The notes beneath the pieces were generated by a model. The model made no database searches, was not told the DNA's origin, and saw nothing but the letters and a program-made list of their open reading frames with translations. Source: an uncultured Pelagibacteraceae bacterium (lineage in GTDB: Bacteria; Pseudomonadota; Alphaproteobacteria; Pelagibacterales; Pelagibacteraceae). From it: a stretch of 64,000 nt of DNA. Positions 44,797 to 53,964 of the stretch are shown piece after piece. The stretch lies in NCBI GenBank assembly GCA_902589455.1, contig CACISX010000003.1:124001-188000 (forward strand). Direction: 5' to 3'. Position numbers and translations under genes: made by a program. Numbering within the stretch: the stretch's first letter is position 1; each line of letters begins with the position of its first letter.

Positions 44797-45473
44797 ATTG
44801 GTCTGACGAAGGTTTTTTAATTAGCAAAACTAGATACAATGAAAATTCGTTAATTGCTGAATTATTTACAAAAAATAAAGGAAAAATATCTGGAATTATA
44901 TTTGGAGGTACTTCAAAAAAAATAAAAAATTATCTTCAGATTGGTAATAAACTACATGTTAATTACAATTCTAAAAATGAAAATAGAATAGGTTATTTTA
45001 AAATTGAAATATTAAATGCATATACTCCTTTATATTTTGACCACAAACAAAAACTATCTTCTATTGCCTCTGCAATGAATTTAATTAAAATATTGACTGC
45101 CGAGTCTCAATCTAACAATAAAGTTTATTTTATAATTCAAAATTTATTTTTAATATTAAAAGAAAAAAACTGGTTAAAAAAATATATATTTTGGGAATTA
45201 GAACTTCTTAAAATATTGGGATATGATCTACAACTTGAAAATTTAGTTGAAAAAAATTTAGAGGGAAACAAAACCGTTTATTATGCGAGTTCATCAAATG
45301 AGAAAAAATATGTTCCTAATTTTTTAATTGAAAAAGATATAGAAGTTAACGATCATGGTACTTTGTTAAATGGTTTAAAATTGGTTGGTGATTATTTGGA
45401 TAAGACAATATTAAGACCCAATAATTTAAATTATCCAAATAGCAGGATGTTATTTTTAAATACCTTAAAATAA
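44793..45473 (+). CDS. recO: DNA repair protein RecO
   Basis: 226 residues. N-terminal OB-fold (DEGFLISKTRYNENSLIAEL, then TKNKGKISGIIFGG) and the helical C-terminal region with LLKILGYDLQLENL match RecO. Loads RecA at single-strand gaps together with RecR. Sequence is divergent and Asn/Lys-rich, but the order rnc-recO supports the call. Its stop directly abuts the opposing hemB stop. Confidence 0.9.
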   Translation: MNWSDEGFLISKTRYNENSLIAELFTKNKGKISGIIFGGTSKKIKNYLQIGNKLHVNYNSKNENRIGYFKIEILNAYTPLYFDHKQKLSSIASAMNLIKILTAESQSNNKVYFIIQNLFLILKEKNWLKKYIFWELELLKILGYDLQLENLVEKNLEGNKTVYYASSSNEKKYVPNFLIEKDIEVNDHGTLLNGLKLVGDYLDKTILRPNNLNYPNSRMLFLNTLK

Positions 45474-46463
45474 TTATTTAATTATTTTATCAATTCTATC
45501 TGCATAATAACTTACTATTGCATTAGCTCCAGCTCTCTTAAATGCAACTAAAGTTTCATATATTGAGTCTTTATTAATTAATTTTTTTGCTATAGCTGTT
45601 TCAATCAAACTATATTCTCCTGAAACTTGATAAGCAAAAACAGGTAATTTGAATTTTTCTTTTACAGACTTTATTATGTCTAAGTAGGGCATCGCTGGTT
45701 TAACCATTACCATATCAGCACCCTCTTTGATATCTAGTGCAACCTCTCTTAACGCTTCATCAGAATTTCTATAGTCCATTTGGTATGTTTTTTTATCTCC
45801 TTTTAAGGAATTTTTAGATCCGACAGCATCTCTAAATGGTCCATAGAAGCTTGAAGCATATTTTGCAGCATAAGATAATATTTGTACGTTTTGGAATTTA
45901 TTTTTATCTAAAGCTTTTCTTATTTTTCCTATTCTGCCATCCATCATATCTGATGGGGCAATTACATCACAACCCATCTCTGCCTGAAGTAGTGATTGAT
46001 TAATCAGTACCTCTATAGTCTCATCGTTTAGAATAGTGTTAGATTTAATTAAACCGTCATGACCATGTGATGTGTAGGGATCTAATGCTACGTCACACAT
46101 TATACCTATTTGATTTTTGTATCTTTTTTTAATTTCTTTAATTGCTCTACAAACTAAATTTTTTTCATTAAGTGATTCTGTTCCCAATTCATCTTTATGT
46201 ACATTTTGGGTTTTTGGAAAAAGTGCAACCATTGGTATCTTTTTTTTTATGGCTCTATCCACTATTTGACTCAATCGATTAATTGTATATCTGTATACGC
46301 CTGGCATCGATGAAATCTCTTGCCGTTTATTTGACCCTTCAATTAAAAAAATAGGTAATATAAAGTCGTTTGGACTTAAGGTATTTTCTTGAATCAGTCG
46401 TCTTGACCAAGATTCTTTTCTATTTCTTCTAAGTCTAAGACTCGGATATTTACCTATAATCAT
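45474..46463 (-). CDS. hemB: Delta-aminolevulinic acid dehydratase (porphobilinogen synthase)
   Basis: 329 residues. Both active-site lysines are seen: the Schiff-base lysine in MVMVKPAMPYLDII and the second in SYAAKYASSFYGPFRDA. The metal-site loop DVALDPYTSHGHDGL has aspartates in place of the zinc cysteines, so it is the Mg2+/K+-type enzyme rather than the zinc type. Joins two ALA molecules to porphobilinogen for haem. Single gene facing recO; 73 bp separate its start from the next gene. Confidence 0.96.
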   Translation of the reverse strand: MIIGKYPSLRLRRNRKESWSRRLIQENTLSPNDFILPIFLIEGSNKRQEISSMPGVYRYTINRLSQIVDRAIKKKIPMVALFPKTQNVHKDELGTESLNEKNLVCRAIKEIKKRYKNQIGIMCDVALDPYTSHGHDGLIKSNTILNDETIEVLINQSLLQAEMGCDVIAPSDMMDGRIGKIRKALDKNKFQNVQILSYAAKYASSFYGPFRDAVGSKNSLKGDKKTYQMDYRNSDEALREVALDIKEGADMVMVKPAMPYLDIIKSVKEKFKLPVFAYQVSGEYSLIETAIAKKLINKDSIYETLVAFKRAGANAIVSYYADRIDKIIK

Positions 46464-46482
46464 GTTTTAATTTACTTTTAAA

Positions 46483-46511
46483 TTGCGACAAATGTAATAT
46501 ACACATATACA
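46483..46511 (+). promoter_or_regulatory. Promoter for the 2-oxoglutarate oxygenase gene
   Basis: TTGCGA (46483-46488) and TATACA (46506-46511) are separated by 17 bp in the 73-bp gap after hemB. A predicted start near 46518 leaves about 19 bases of leader containing GGGTAG as a weak ribosome binding site. Assigned by eye. Confidence 0.5.
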
Positions 46512-46536
46512 AAAAAAAGGGTAGAAAGCAATCAAG

Positions 46537-47175
46537 ATGACGGTAGAAAATTCAAAAGTAATAGACTTAAATGTTAAAAAAGAAGATAGAGTTTTAGACT
46601 TTAGCGATTTTCAGAAACAAGAAATTAAATTTGATATTGAAAAGTTGCAAGAAGCTTATCATCAAATAGTTAAGATTAAAAAATTTGAAGATGCTGGTGT
46701 AACTCACTTTGGAGCAATATCATTAACTCAAATACCTGGCGATCCAAATTCTATCAAAGGCAACAAGGCCAGAGGAGTATATTGGACAAAACCTGATAAA
46801 TCAGGAAAAGAAGTAGTAAGAGATGAGTCACTTGATGAGTCTTTATATTCGGAATTCATAAAAGATTATGAAAATACTTATTTCAAAGAAGTATATGACA
46901 CCCTTTCTTCTAGATATAAACTGGGGAGAGTAAGAATTCTTTTAAAAGAGCCAAGATCAACTTTAAGCTGGCATAGAGACCCTGAACCGAGATTACATAT
47001 ACCTTTAATTACTAATCCTGGCTGCATCATGGTTATTGATAATGTTGCAAAGCATATGCCTGCTGATGGTTCTGTTTGGATTACAAATAACACCAAGTAT
47101 CACAATGCATTTAATGGTGGTGAAGAAAATAGAATACATTTAGTTGCTTGTGTTTTAGATTACAAATTTAACTAA
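46537..47175 (+). CDS. Aspartyl/asparaginyl beta-hydroxylase-like 2-oxoglutarate/Fe(II) oxygenase
   Basis: 212 residues. The double-stranded beta-helix iron site can be read: H146 and D148 in LSWHRDPEPRLHIPL, the distal H189 in KYHNAFNGG, and R199 ten residues later, the usual spacing for binding 2-oxoglutarate. This matches the AspH-like branch. Members hydroxylate protein side chains or small molecules; the substrate is unknown. It has its own promoter and is followed two bases later by rpiB. No signal peptide, so probably cytoplasmic. Confidence 0.82.
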   Translation: MTVENSKVIDLNVKKEDRVLDFSDFQKQEIKFDIEKLQEAYHQIVKIKKFEDAGVTHFGAISLTQIPGDPNSIKGNKARGVYWTKPDKSGKEVVRDESLDESLYSEFIKDYENTYFKEVYDTLSSRYKLGRVRILLKEPRSTLSWHRDPEPRLHIPLITNPGCIMVIDNVAKHMPADGSVWITNNTKYHNAFNGGEENRIHLVACVLDYKFN

Positions 47176-47176
47176 T

Positions 47177-47602
47177 TTGAAAAAAATATTTATTTCATCA
47201 GATCACGCTGGATTTAAGTTAAAAGAAACAATCAAAGATTATTTAAGGAATAAAAAAGTAAAATTTGAGGATCTTGGACCTAAAGATGATAGCAGCGTTG
47301 ATTATCCTGATTATGCACATAAGGTTGCTAGAAAAGTCAAATCAAGCAAGAGTAATGTTGGTATTTTAGTATGTGGATCTGGAACTGGTATGAATATTGC
47401 GGCAAATAAGCATAAAAATATTCGCGCTGCACAATGTTTTAATCTAAAATCAACGAAATTATCCAGATTGCATAACGATGCAAACATCATTACATTAGGT
47501 TCTAGATTGATTACCAAAAAAAACGCCTTGAAATTTGTAAGTGTTTTTTTAAATACAAAATTTGATGGTGGTAGACACTTAAGAAGAGTTAAAAAAATAT
47601 AA
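47177..47602 (+). CDS. rpiB: Ribose-5-phosphate isomerase B
   Basis: 141 residues from a TTG start one base after the upstream stop ([16 protein letters not shown]). The RpiB/LacAB motif [20 protein letters not shown] contains the catalytic cysteine. Interconverts ribose-5-phosphate and ribulose-5-phosphate, the precursor of the riboflavin pathway encoded just downstream. rpiB-glyA-nrdR-rib is a conserved alphaproteobacterial order. Confidence 0.95.
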   Translation: MKKIFISSDHAGFKLKETIKDYLRNKKVKFEDLGPKDDSSVDYPDYAHKVARKVKSSKSNVGILVCGSGTGMNIAANKHKNIRAAQCFNLKSTKLSRLHNDANIITLGSRLITKKNALKFVSVFLNTKFDGGRHLRRVKKI

Positions 47603-47604
47603 TT

Positions 47605-48912
47605 ATGTCGAGCGAAAAAAATTATTTAAATGATAGTTATAAAAGCTTCTTTGAGGATAGTTTATCTGTAAAAGATCCAGAGCTTTATAAAGCTATTAAA
47701 GATGAATTAATCAGACAACAACAACATATAGAGTTAATTGCTTCTGAAAATATAGTATCTCAAGCAGTCTTAGAGGCACAAGGATCGGTTCTAACTAATA
47801 AATATGCTGAGGGTTATCCTGGTAAAAGATATTATAATGGTTGTGAACACGTTGATGTAGCAGAAAACCTTGCTATAGAAAGATTAAAAAAATTATTTAA
47901 TTGTAAATTTGCAAATGCACAACCACACTCAGGCGCACAAGCTAATGGAGCTGTATTTTTAGCTTTGTTAAGCCCAGGCGATACATTCATGGGTATGAGT
48001 TTGAATTCAGGTGGTCATATTACTCATGGATTAAAAATTTCAATGTCTGGTAAGTGGTTTAACGCTGTAGGTTATGATGTAGATAAAGAATCTGAGTTGA
48101 TAGATTATGATAATGTCGAAAAACTTGCATTAGAACATAAACCTAAACTAATCATTGCGGGTGGAAGTGCTTATTCTAGAGTAATAGACTTTAAAAGATT
48201 TAGAGAGATTGCAGATAAAGTAGGGGCATACTTAATGGTTGATATGGCTCATTTCTCAGGATTAGTTGCTGGTAAAGGATACCCTAATCCTTGTGATTAT
48301 GCTCATGTGGTTACTTCAACAACCCATAAGGTTTTTAGAAGTGCAAGAGGAGGAATAATTTTAACTAACCACGAGGAACTTGCTAAAAAATTTAATACAG
48401 CTGTTTTTCCTGGTTACCAAGGAGGACCTTTAATGCATATTATTGCTGCAAAAGCAGCTGGCTTTCTTGAAGCGCTACAACCAGAATTTCAAGATTATAT
48501 TAAATCTGTTTTAGCAAACGCAAAAATTTTGGCAGAAACTTTAAAAAATAATGGATTTAAAATTTATTCAGATGGAACAGATACACATCTGATGTTGGTT
48601 GATTTGAGACCCTACAATGTAAAAGGAAATCTTGCGGCAGAGAGTTTGTCTAAGGCAAACATTACATGTAATAAAAATGGTATTCCATTTGATACAGAAA
48701 AACCGATGATTACATCTGGTATAAGATTAGGAACTCAAGCGGCAACAACTCGTGGATTTGGTTTAAATGAGTTTAAAACAGTAGGTGAATTAATAACAAA
48801 AACTCTAAAAGGTTTATCTGAAAACCCAACAGATAACAGCAAAATAGAAAACGAAGTAAAAAATGAAGTTATTTCTTTAACTTCGTCATTTCCGATATAT
48901 AAGAACCTTTAG
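47605..48912 (+). CDS. glyA: Serine hydroxymethyltransferase
   Basis: 435 residues. N-terminal [35 protein letters not shown], and the PLP lysine K242 in [15 protein letters not shown] are all canonical. Interconverts serine and glycine with transfer of the one-carbon unit to tetrahydrofolate. Functionally linked to the soxBDAG products (glycine and methylene-THF). No glycine riboswitch is seen upstream; only two bases separate it from rpiB. Confidence 0.98.
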   Translation: MSSEKNYLNDSYKSFFEDSLSVKDPELYKAIKDELIRQQQHIELIASENIVSQAVLEAQGSVLTNKYAEGYPGKRYYNGCEHVDVAENLAIERLKKLFNCKFANAQPHSGAQANGAVFLALLSPGDTFMGMSLNSGGHITHGLKISMSGKWFNAVGYDVDKESELIDYDNVEKLALEHKPKLIIAGGSAYSRVIDFKRFREIADKVGAYLMVDMAHFSGLVAGKGYPNPCDYAHVVTSTTHKVFRSARGGIILTNHEELAKKFNTAVFPGYQGGPLMHIIAAKAAGFLEALQPEFQDYIKSVLANAKILAETLKNNGFKIYSDGTDTHLMLVDLRPYNVKGNLAAESLSKANITCNKNGIPFDTEKPMITSGIRLGTQAATTRGFGLNEFKTVGELITKTLKGLSENPTDNSKIENEVKNEVISLTSSFPIYKNL

Positions 48913-48915
48913 TAA

Positions 48916-49374
48916 ATGATTTGTTCAATATGTAAAAAAGGGGAGACCTCCGTTGTCGACTCTAGACCAACGGAAGATGGTACGGCTATTAGAAGACGAA
49001 GACTTTGTGTATGTGGAGCACGTTTTACAACTTTTGAAAGAGTTCAATTTAGAGAATTAATGGTAGTAAAAAAAAATGGAAGAAAATCCACTTTCGATAG
49101 AGAAAAGCTATCAAAATCTATTTATATTGCTCTTAAAAAAAGACCCATAGACACAGAAACAATAGAAAAATTTATAAGTCAAATTTCAAGATCACTAGAG
49201 GAACTTGGTCAAAGTGAAATATCTACTAATACAATTGGAACTATGGTTATGGAGGGTTTAAAAGATTTAGATCCAGTTGGATATGTGAGATTTGCATCTG
49301 TATATAGAAATTTTAGAGAAGAAAAAGACTTCGTGCAATTCGTGGACAAGCTAGATGTCTACAAAAAAAGATAA
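48916..49374 (+). CDS. nrdR: Transcriptional repressor NrdR, unusual zinc knuckle
   Basis: 152 residues with an N-terminal zinc ribbon ([18 protein letters not shown]) and a C-terminal ATP-cone (about residues 47-137). Cysteines are C3, C6, C31 and C33: the second pair reads C-V-C, one residue shorter than the C-x2-C of characterised NrdR proteins (for example RRRRQCLVC in E. coli). NrdR senses ATP/dATP and represses ribonucleotide reductase genes by binding NrdR boxes. Overlaps ribD by 20 bp. Confidence 0.94.
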   Translation: MICSICKKGETSVVDSRPTEDGTAIRRRRLCVCGARFTTFERVQFRELMVVKKNGRKSTFDREKLSKSIYIALKKRPIDTETIEKFISQISRSLEELGQSEISTNTIGTMVMEGLKDLDPVGYVRFASVYRNFREEKDFVQFVDKLDVYKKR

Positions 49375-50458
49375 ATTTACATTAAAAGATAAATTTTACA
49401 TGGAGATAGCCTTAGATTTGGCTAGATCTCGTCATGGAGTTACTGGATTAAATCCCTCTGTAGGTTGTGTTATAGTTAAAAATGATAAAATAATTTCTGT
49501 AGGACAAACTTCATTTAATGGAAGACCTCATGCTGAATTTAATGCGATTAAAAATTGTTTTGAAGATTTAAAAGGTTCAAAAATGTATGTTACTTTAGAA
49601 CCGTGTTGTCATCATGGATTAACACCACCATGCACTGACTTAATAATTAAATCAAAAATTACTGAGGTAATATATTCTGTTACAGATATTGATAAAAGAG
49701 TAAGAAATAAAAGTTTTAAAATTTTAAAGTCTAAAAAAATAATTGTAAAAAAAGGTTTGTTAAAAAATAAAATTGAAAACTTTTATTATCCTTATTTTTT
49801 TAATAGAAAGAAGAAATTACCTTATGTTACTGGCAAAATAGCTATTTCAAAAAACAATATTATTTACAGCAAGTATCAAAAAAAAATTACCAATATTTAT
49901 TCAGATCAGTTTACACATCTTTTGAGATATCAAAACGATGGTTTGATGATTACATACAAAACACTAAACAAAGATAATCCAAGATTAAATTGTCGTTTAA
50001 AAGGTGTGAAAAATTTTTCTCCTAAAAGAATTATTTTAGATAACAATTTAAACACTAAAATAAACAGCTATATAATAAAATCCACTAATAACAAAAATAC
50101 TTTAATATTTTATAACAAAGCTGATAAATCAAAAATTTCTAAATTTAAAAGAAAAGGCATTATTCTCATTAAATCCAAAGTTGATAGAGATAACAGATTT
50201 GATATGAGTGAAATTTTAAAAAAACTATATAATTTTGGCTTTAGGAACATATTAATAGAGGGTGGAAATGATCTAACTAATTTCCTGATCAAAAATAAAA
50301 TTTTTAATAAATTTTATTTATTCAAAAGCCCTAAAAATCTTTCTAAAAGCTCAGAATATTTAAAATTTAGTGGTCTGAAAACATTAAATCAAAAGTATCA
50401 AACAAAGATTAATTTAAATCTGAATTTGCGAAAAGACAGAATAACACTATATAGATAG
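49355..50458 (+). CDS. ribD: Bifunctional riboflavin deaminase/reductase
   Basis: 367 residues. The N-terminal deaminase domain has the zinc motif RPHAEFNAI and [17 protein letters not shown]; the C-terminal NADPH reductase domain is more divergent but keeps [17 protein letters not shown]. Catalyses the second and third steps of riboflavin synthesis. Starts inside nrdR; no FMN riboswitch is possible in that overlap. First of ribD-ribE-ribBA-ribH. Confidence 0.95.
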   Translation: MSTKKDKFTLKDKFYMEIALDLARSRHGVTGLNPSVGCVIVKNDKIISVGQTSFNGRPHAEFNAIKNCFEDLKGSKMYVTLEPCCHHGLTPPCTDLIIKSKITEVIYSVTDIDKRVRNKSFKILKSKKIIVKKGLLKNKIENFYYPYFFNRKKKLPYVTGKIAISKNNIIYSKYQKKITNIYSDQFTHLLRYQNDGLMITYKTLNKDNPRLNCRLKGVKNFSPKRIILDNNLNTKINSYIIKSTNNKNTLIFYNKADKSKISKFKRKGIILIKSKVDRDNRFDMSEILKKLYNFGFRNILIEGGNDLTNFLIKNKIFNKFYLFKSPKNLSKSSEYLKFSGLKTLNQKYQTKINLNLNLRKDRITLYR

Positions 50459-50463
50459 AAATT

Positions 50464-51057
50464 ATGTTTAATGGAATAATTTATAACCAAGGTATTATTA
50501 CTAAAATTATTAAAAGACCCAAGGGTCTTAATATTTTTGTAAAAAGTAATCTTAAAGTCTCCAAAAAAGATATGGGCTTGTCAGTTGCATGTGATGGTGT
50601 CTGCTTAACTCTAATCTCATATAAATCAAAAATTATGGAATTTTACCTATCCAAAGAAACAATAATTCGTTCAAAATTTAAATTTTTAAAAATAAGAGAT
50701 AAAATAAATTTAGAATTACCTTTAAAATATGGGACAAAAATTTCAGGACATATTTGTCAAGGTCATGTTGATACTGTCGGCAAAGTATTAAGCATTAAAA
50801 AAATAGATAAATCATTTCTTTTTGACTTTGATTTACCTAAAAAAGAAAGAAAACACTTAATAGAAAAAGCATCAATCTGTGTAAATGGGATTTCCCTCAC
50901 AATTTCAAAAGTGACTAAAAAAGGTTTCCAGATATGGATAATCCCTCATACCTACAAAGAAACAAATTTATCAACATTAAAAAAATCTAGTTTAGTTAAC
51001 ATAGAGATAGATATCTTGTCTAAATACGTTAGGAATTATTTTTATGGGAAAAAATAA
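50464..51057 (+). CDS. ribE: Riboflavin synthase alpha chain
   Basis: 197 residues built from two tandem lumazine-binding repeats. MFNGIIYNQGIITKI opens the first; the second holds SGHICQGHVDTVGKV and CVNGISLTISKV. Dismutates two dimethylribityllumazine molecules to riboflavin and the pyrimidine substrate of RibH. Overlaps ribBA by 14 bp. Confidence 0.95.
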   Translation: MFNGIIYNQGIITKIIKRPKGLNIFVKSNLKVSKKDMGLSVACDGVCLTLISYKSKIMEFYLSKETIIRSKFKFLKIRDKINLELPLKYGTKISGHICQGHVDTVGKVLSIKKIDKSFLFDFDLPKKERKHLIEKASICVNGISLTISKVTKKGFQIWIIPHTYKETNLSTLKKSSLVNIEIDILSKYVRNYFYGKK

Positions 51058-52144
51058 TTTTGCATCAATCGAGACGATTATAAGTGTAGCCAAAAAAGGG
51101 GGCATGTTTATTTTGGTGGATGATGAAAAAAGAGAAAATGAGGGAGATTTAGTTATTTCTACATCAGATTCGAATGCAAAGAATATTAACTTCATGGCAA
51201 AATATGGACGGGGTTTAATTTGTTTGGCACTTGATACCCTTCAAGCAAAAAGATTAAATTTATCTTTAATGTCCCCAGTAAACCAATCAAGAAACAAAAC
51301 AGCTTTCACAATTTCTATTGAAGCAAAAAAAGGAATTACAACAGGTATATCAGCTAAAGATAGAGCTAGAACAATTAAAATTGCCTCAAAAAAAAATGTA
51401 AAAAAAAATGAAATTGTTTCCCCTGGTCATGTGTTTCCAATAATAGCTAAAGATGGTGGTGTCCTTGTTAGAGCTGGGCATACTGAAGCTTCTGTTGATA
51501 TATCTAAACTAGCAAAAAAAAATAACTCAGCAGTGATTTGTGAAATTATGAATGAAGATGGGACAATGGCTAAAGGTCAGGATTTATTCGATTTTGCAAA
51601 AAAACATACATTAAAAATTGGCAAAATAGAGGATCTGATCGCATATAGACTTAAAAAAGAAAAACTTATTAAACTTAAAAAACAAAGCAAAATTGTTGTA
51701 AAAAATCAAATATATAATATTAGAATTTATGAGAATCTTTTAGATGGTTCTGAACATTTTGCTTTAGTAAAAGGAAAAATAAAAAAAGGTCTTACCCCAA
51801 GAGTAAGAGTAATCTCATCTAACGTTGTGCAAAACTATCTTATAAATCAAACATTACCAAATTCATTTAACAAAACGTTAAATTATTTTAAAAAATATCA
51901 AAATTGTGTTTTAGTATTTATTAAAGATTCAAATTTAAAATCAGTAACTCAAACCTTAAAAGATTATAAAAATAAAGATTTTTATAAAAAGGGAAATGAC
52001 AAGTTAATTAGAAATTATGGTATCGGAGCTCAAATTATTAAAGACTTAAAAATTAAAAATATGATATTAATCACAAAATCACCAAAAAAAGTTATTGGTC
52101 TTGATGGTTATGGTATAAAAATTACAAAACAGGAATTAATTTAA
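51044..52144 (+). CDS. ribBA: 3,4-dihydroxy-2-butanone-4-phosphate synthase with degenerate GTP cyclohydrolase II domain
   Basis: 366 residues. The N-terminal RibB domain (to about 203) is intact: VDDEKRENEGDLVIS, GHVFPIIAKDGGVLVRAGHT and CEIMNEDGTMAKGQDL. The C-terminal half aligns with RibA by its end (RNYGIGAQIIKDL, LITKSPKKVIGLDGYGI) but lacks the three zinc cysteines and the EGRGIGL segment, so it should not be an active cyclohydrolase. This resembles the RibBX type described in other Proteobacteria. Makes the four-carbon unit for RibH. An active RibA must be encoded elsewhere. Confidence 0.9.
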   Translation: MGKNNFASIETIISVAKKGGMFILVDDEKRENEGDLVISTSDSNAKNINFMAKYGRGLICLALDTLQAKRLNLSLMSPVNQSRNKTAFTISIEAKKGITTGISAKDRARTIKIASKKNVKKNEIVSPGHVFPIIAKDGGVLVRAGHTEASVDISKLAKKNNSAVICEIMNEDGTMAKGQDLFDFAKKHTLKIGKIEDLIAYRLKKEKLIKLKKQSKIVVKNQIYNIRIYENLLDGSEHFALVKGKIKKGLTPRVRVISSNVVQNYLINQTLPNSFNKTLNYFKKYQNCVLVFIKDSNLKSVTQTLKDYKNKDFYKKGNDKLIRNYGIGAQIIKDLKIKNMILITKSPKKVIGLDGYGIKITKQELI

Positions 52145-52533
52145 TGAAAAAAAAATATCTTATTGTTGTAGCTGATTATTATAAAGATATTGCTGATGGT
52201 TTGATAAAAAGTGCCTTAAAAATAATTCCAAAAACTAATATAATAAAAATTATTAAAGTGCCTGGTGCTTTTGAAATTCCAGTTACAATCTCTAAAAATT
52301 TAAAAAAATATGATGGATTTTTAGCTTTAGGTTGTGTAATTAAAGGTCAAACCCCACACTTCGATTTTATTTCTCAAGCATCAACAAATGCAATAATGAA
52401 ATTGTCTATGGATAGTAAAAAACCTATTGGAAATGGAATAATTACTTGTCTAAATATGACTCAAGCAAAAGCTAGAAGAAAAAAAGGTGCTGAAGCCGCT
52501 GAAGCTGTAATTTCAGTTTTGTCTCAAAAATGA
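52144..52533 (+). CDS. ribH: 6,7-dimethyl-8-ribityllumazine synthase
   Basis: 129 residues, shorter than the usual ~155 at the N-terminus. KVPGAFEIPV, ALGCVIKGQTPHFDFI with the catalytic histidine, and GIITCLNMTQA are present. Condenses the RibBA product with the pyrimidine intermediate. One-base overlap with ribBA and four-base overlap with nusB. Confidence 0.95.
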   Translation: MKKKYLIVVADYYKDIADGLIKSALKIIPKTNIIKIIKVPGAFEIPVTISKNLKKYDGFLALGCVIKGQTPHFDFISQASTNAIMKLSMDSKKPIGNGIITCLNMTQAKARRKKGAEAAEAVISVLSQK

Positions 52534-52934
52534 AAACCTATTTTAATCCTAAAAATAACCCTAGGGTAATAATTATACAAAAATTATATGGGAAATTTTA
52601 TAATGAAGACGATGTTATAGATTTTCCAAAACATAGATTTAAAAAATTTATTAAGGATATTGTTTTAGGAACAATAGAAAGAAATGATCTTATTTTAGAT
52701 GAATTAAATAATAAATTAGGAAATGAATTTGTATTTGAAAAATTAGATAAAGTTTTTCAAACAATTTTAAAAGCAGCAACTTATGAGTTCATGTATAAAC
52801 CAAATTTATCAATTAATATTATCATTAAAGAATATTTAAATTCATCTAATTTTTTCCTTGAAGATTCACAAACTAAATATCTTAATGCTTTATTAGATAA
52901 TGTTGGAAAAAAATTAAGATCTCACAATGCATGA
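52530..52934 (+). CDS. nusB: Transcription antitermination factor NusB
   Basis: 134 residues, mostly helical. The C-terminal half LKAATYEFMYKPNLSINIII and NALLDNVGKKLR carry the most conserved NusB features; the N-terminal half is divergent. NusB binds boxA with S10 in rRNA antitermination. The order ribH-nusB-thiL is widely conserved and supports the call. Confidence 0.9.
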   Translation: MKTYFNPKNNPRVIIIQKLYGKFYNEDDVIDFPKHRFKKFIKDIVLGTIERNDLILDELNNKLGNEFVFEKLDKVFQTILKAATYEFMYKPNLSINIIIKEYLNSSNFFLEDSQTKYLNALLDNVGKKLRSHNA

Positions 52935-53886
52935 ATTTGAGTTAATAAAAAATTATTTTTCAAAAATAGCTAAAAAAAATAAATATGCCCTTAATTTAAA
53001 TGATGATGTTTTTTTCGATAAAAAAAAAGGTATAGCTATATCGGTAGATACGTACAATATTGGTACACACTTTTTGAATTTTGAATATCCTGATCTTGTA
53101 ATTAAAAAAATATTAAGATCATCTATTTCTGATTTAATTTGTAAAGGTGTAAAACCAAAGTTTTATTTTATTTCTGGTTCAGGGAATAAAAAAACATTTA
53201 CAAAAAATAATTTATATAAAATCTCAAAGTCACTCAAATCAGAACAAAATAAATTTAACATAGTCTTATGTGGTGGTGACACTACTTTTTCAAACAATCT
53301 AAGTTTCACAATCACATCAATTGGATATTCCAATAAAATAATTTATCGTAATAAAGCTAAATCGAATGATGATATTTATGTTACTGGAAATTTGGGTGAT
53401 AGTTATTTAGGCCTTAAACTATTAAGTAAAAAAGTGAATATTAAAAAAAAAGATAAATTATTCTTTATAAACAAATATTACAAACCAGATTTACCTTTAA
53501 ATTTAACAAAATATTTATTAAAATTTGCAAATAGCTCCATTGATGTTTCGGATGGATTAATTGATGATCTATCAAAAATGGTTAATAGACAAACTTTATC
53601 TTTTCATTTGTACGAAAAGAAAATACCTGTTTCAGAAAAATTGAGAAATTTGATTATAAATCAAAGACTAAATAAAATTAATATGATTTCTAATGGTGAT
53701 GATTATCAGGTTTTATTTACTGCAAATGTTAATAGTGCCAGAATCATTCAATACGCATCTAAAACAACAGGAATTAAAATAACTAAAATTGGTAAAATTG
53801 TATCTGGTAAAGATAGATCATTAATATTTGCTGAAAAAGGCAAGCAAATACAAGCGAAATCTAAAGGTTATATTCATCAGTTTTAG
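52927..53886 (+). CDS. thiL: Thiamine-monophosphate kinase
   Basis: 319 residues. PurM-like fold with SISDLICKGVKPKFY, VLCGGDTTFSNNLSFT, VTGNLGDSYLGLKLL, IDVSDGLIDDLSKM and SNGDDYQVLF. The first metal motif reads NDD rather than GDD. Phosphorylates thiamine monophosphate to the diphosphate cofactor. Overlaps nusB by eight bases. Consistent with salvage of thiamine precursors plus this last step. Confidence 0.92.
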   Translation: MHEFELIKNYFSKIAKKNKYALNLNDDVFFDKKKGIAISVDTYNIGTHFLNFEYPDLVIKKILRSSISDLICKGVKPKFYFISGSGNKKTFTKNNLYKISKSLKSEQNKFNIVLCGGDTTFSNNLSFTITSIGYSNKIIYRNKAKSNDDIYVTGNLGDSYLGLKLLSKKVNIKKKDKLFFINKYYKPDLPLNLTKYLLKFANSSIDVSDGLIDDLSKMVNRQTLSFHLYEKKIPVSEKLRNLIINQRLNKINMISNGDDYQVLFTANVNSARIIQYASKTTGIKITKIGKIVSGKDRSLIFAEKGKQIQAKSKGYIHQF

Positions 53887-53896
53887 AAGTTAATCA

Positions 53897-53924
53897 TTGT
53901 CTTTTCTATCTTTTTTTGTATTGT
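53897..53924 (+). promoter_or_regulatory. Possible promoter for hppA
   Basis: TTGTCT (53897-53902) and TATTGT (53919-53924) with 16-bp spacing lie in the 78-bp gap between thiL and hppA. Predicted start near 53931 gives a leader of ~34 bases containing TTAAGGTT as a weak Shine-Dalgarno. Seen by eye only. Confidence 0.4.
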
Positions 53925-53964
53925 GCGGGCTTAAAAATTTAACAACCAACAACTTAAGGTTAAT

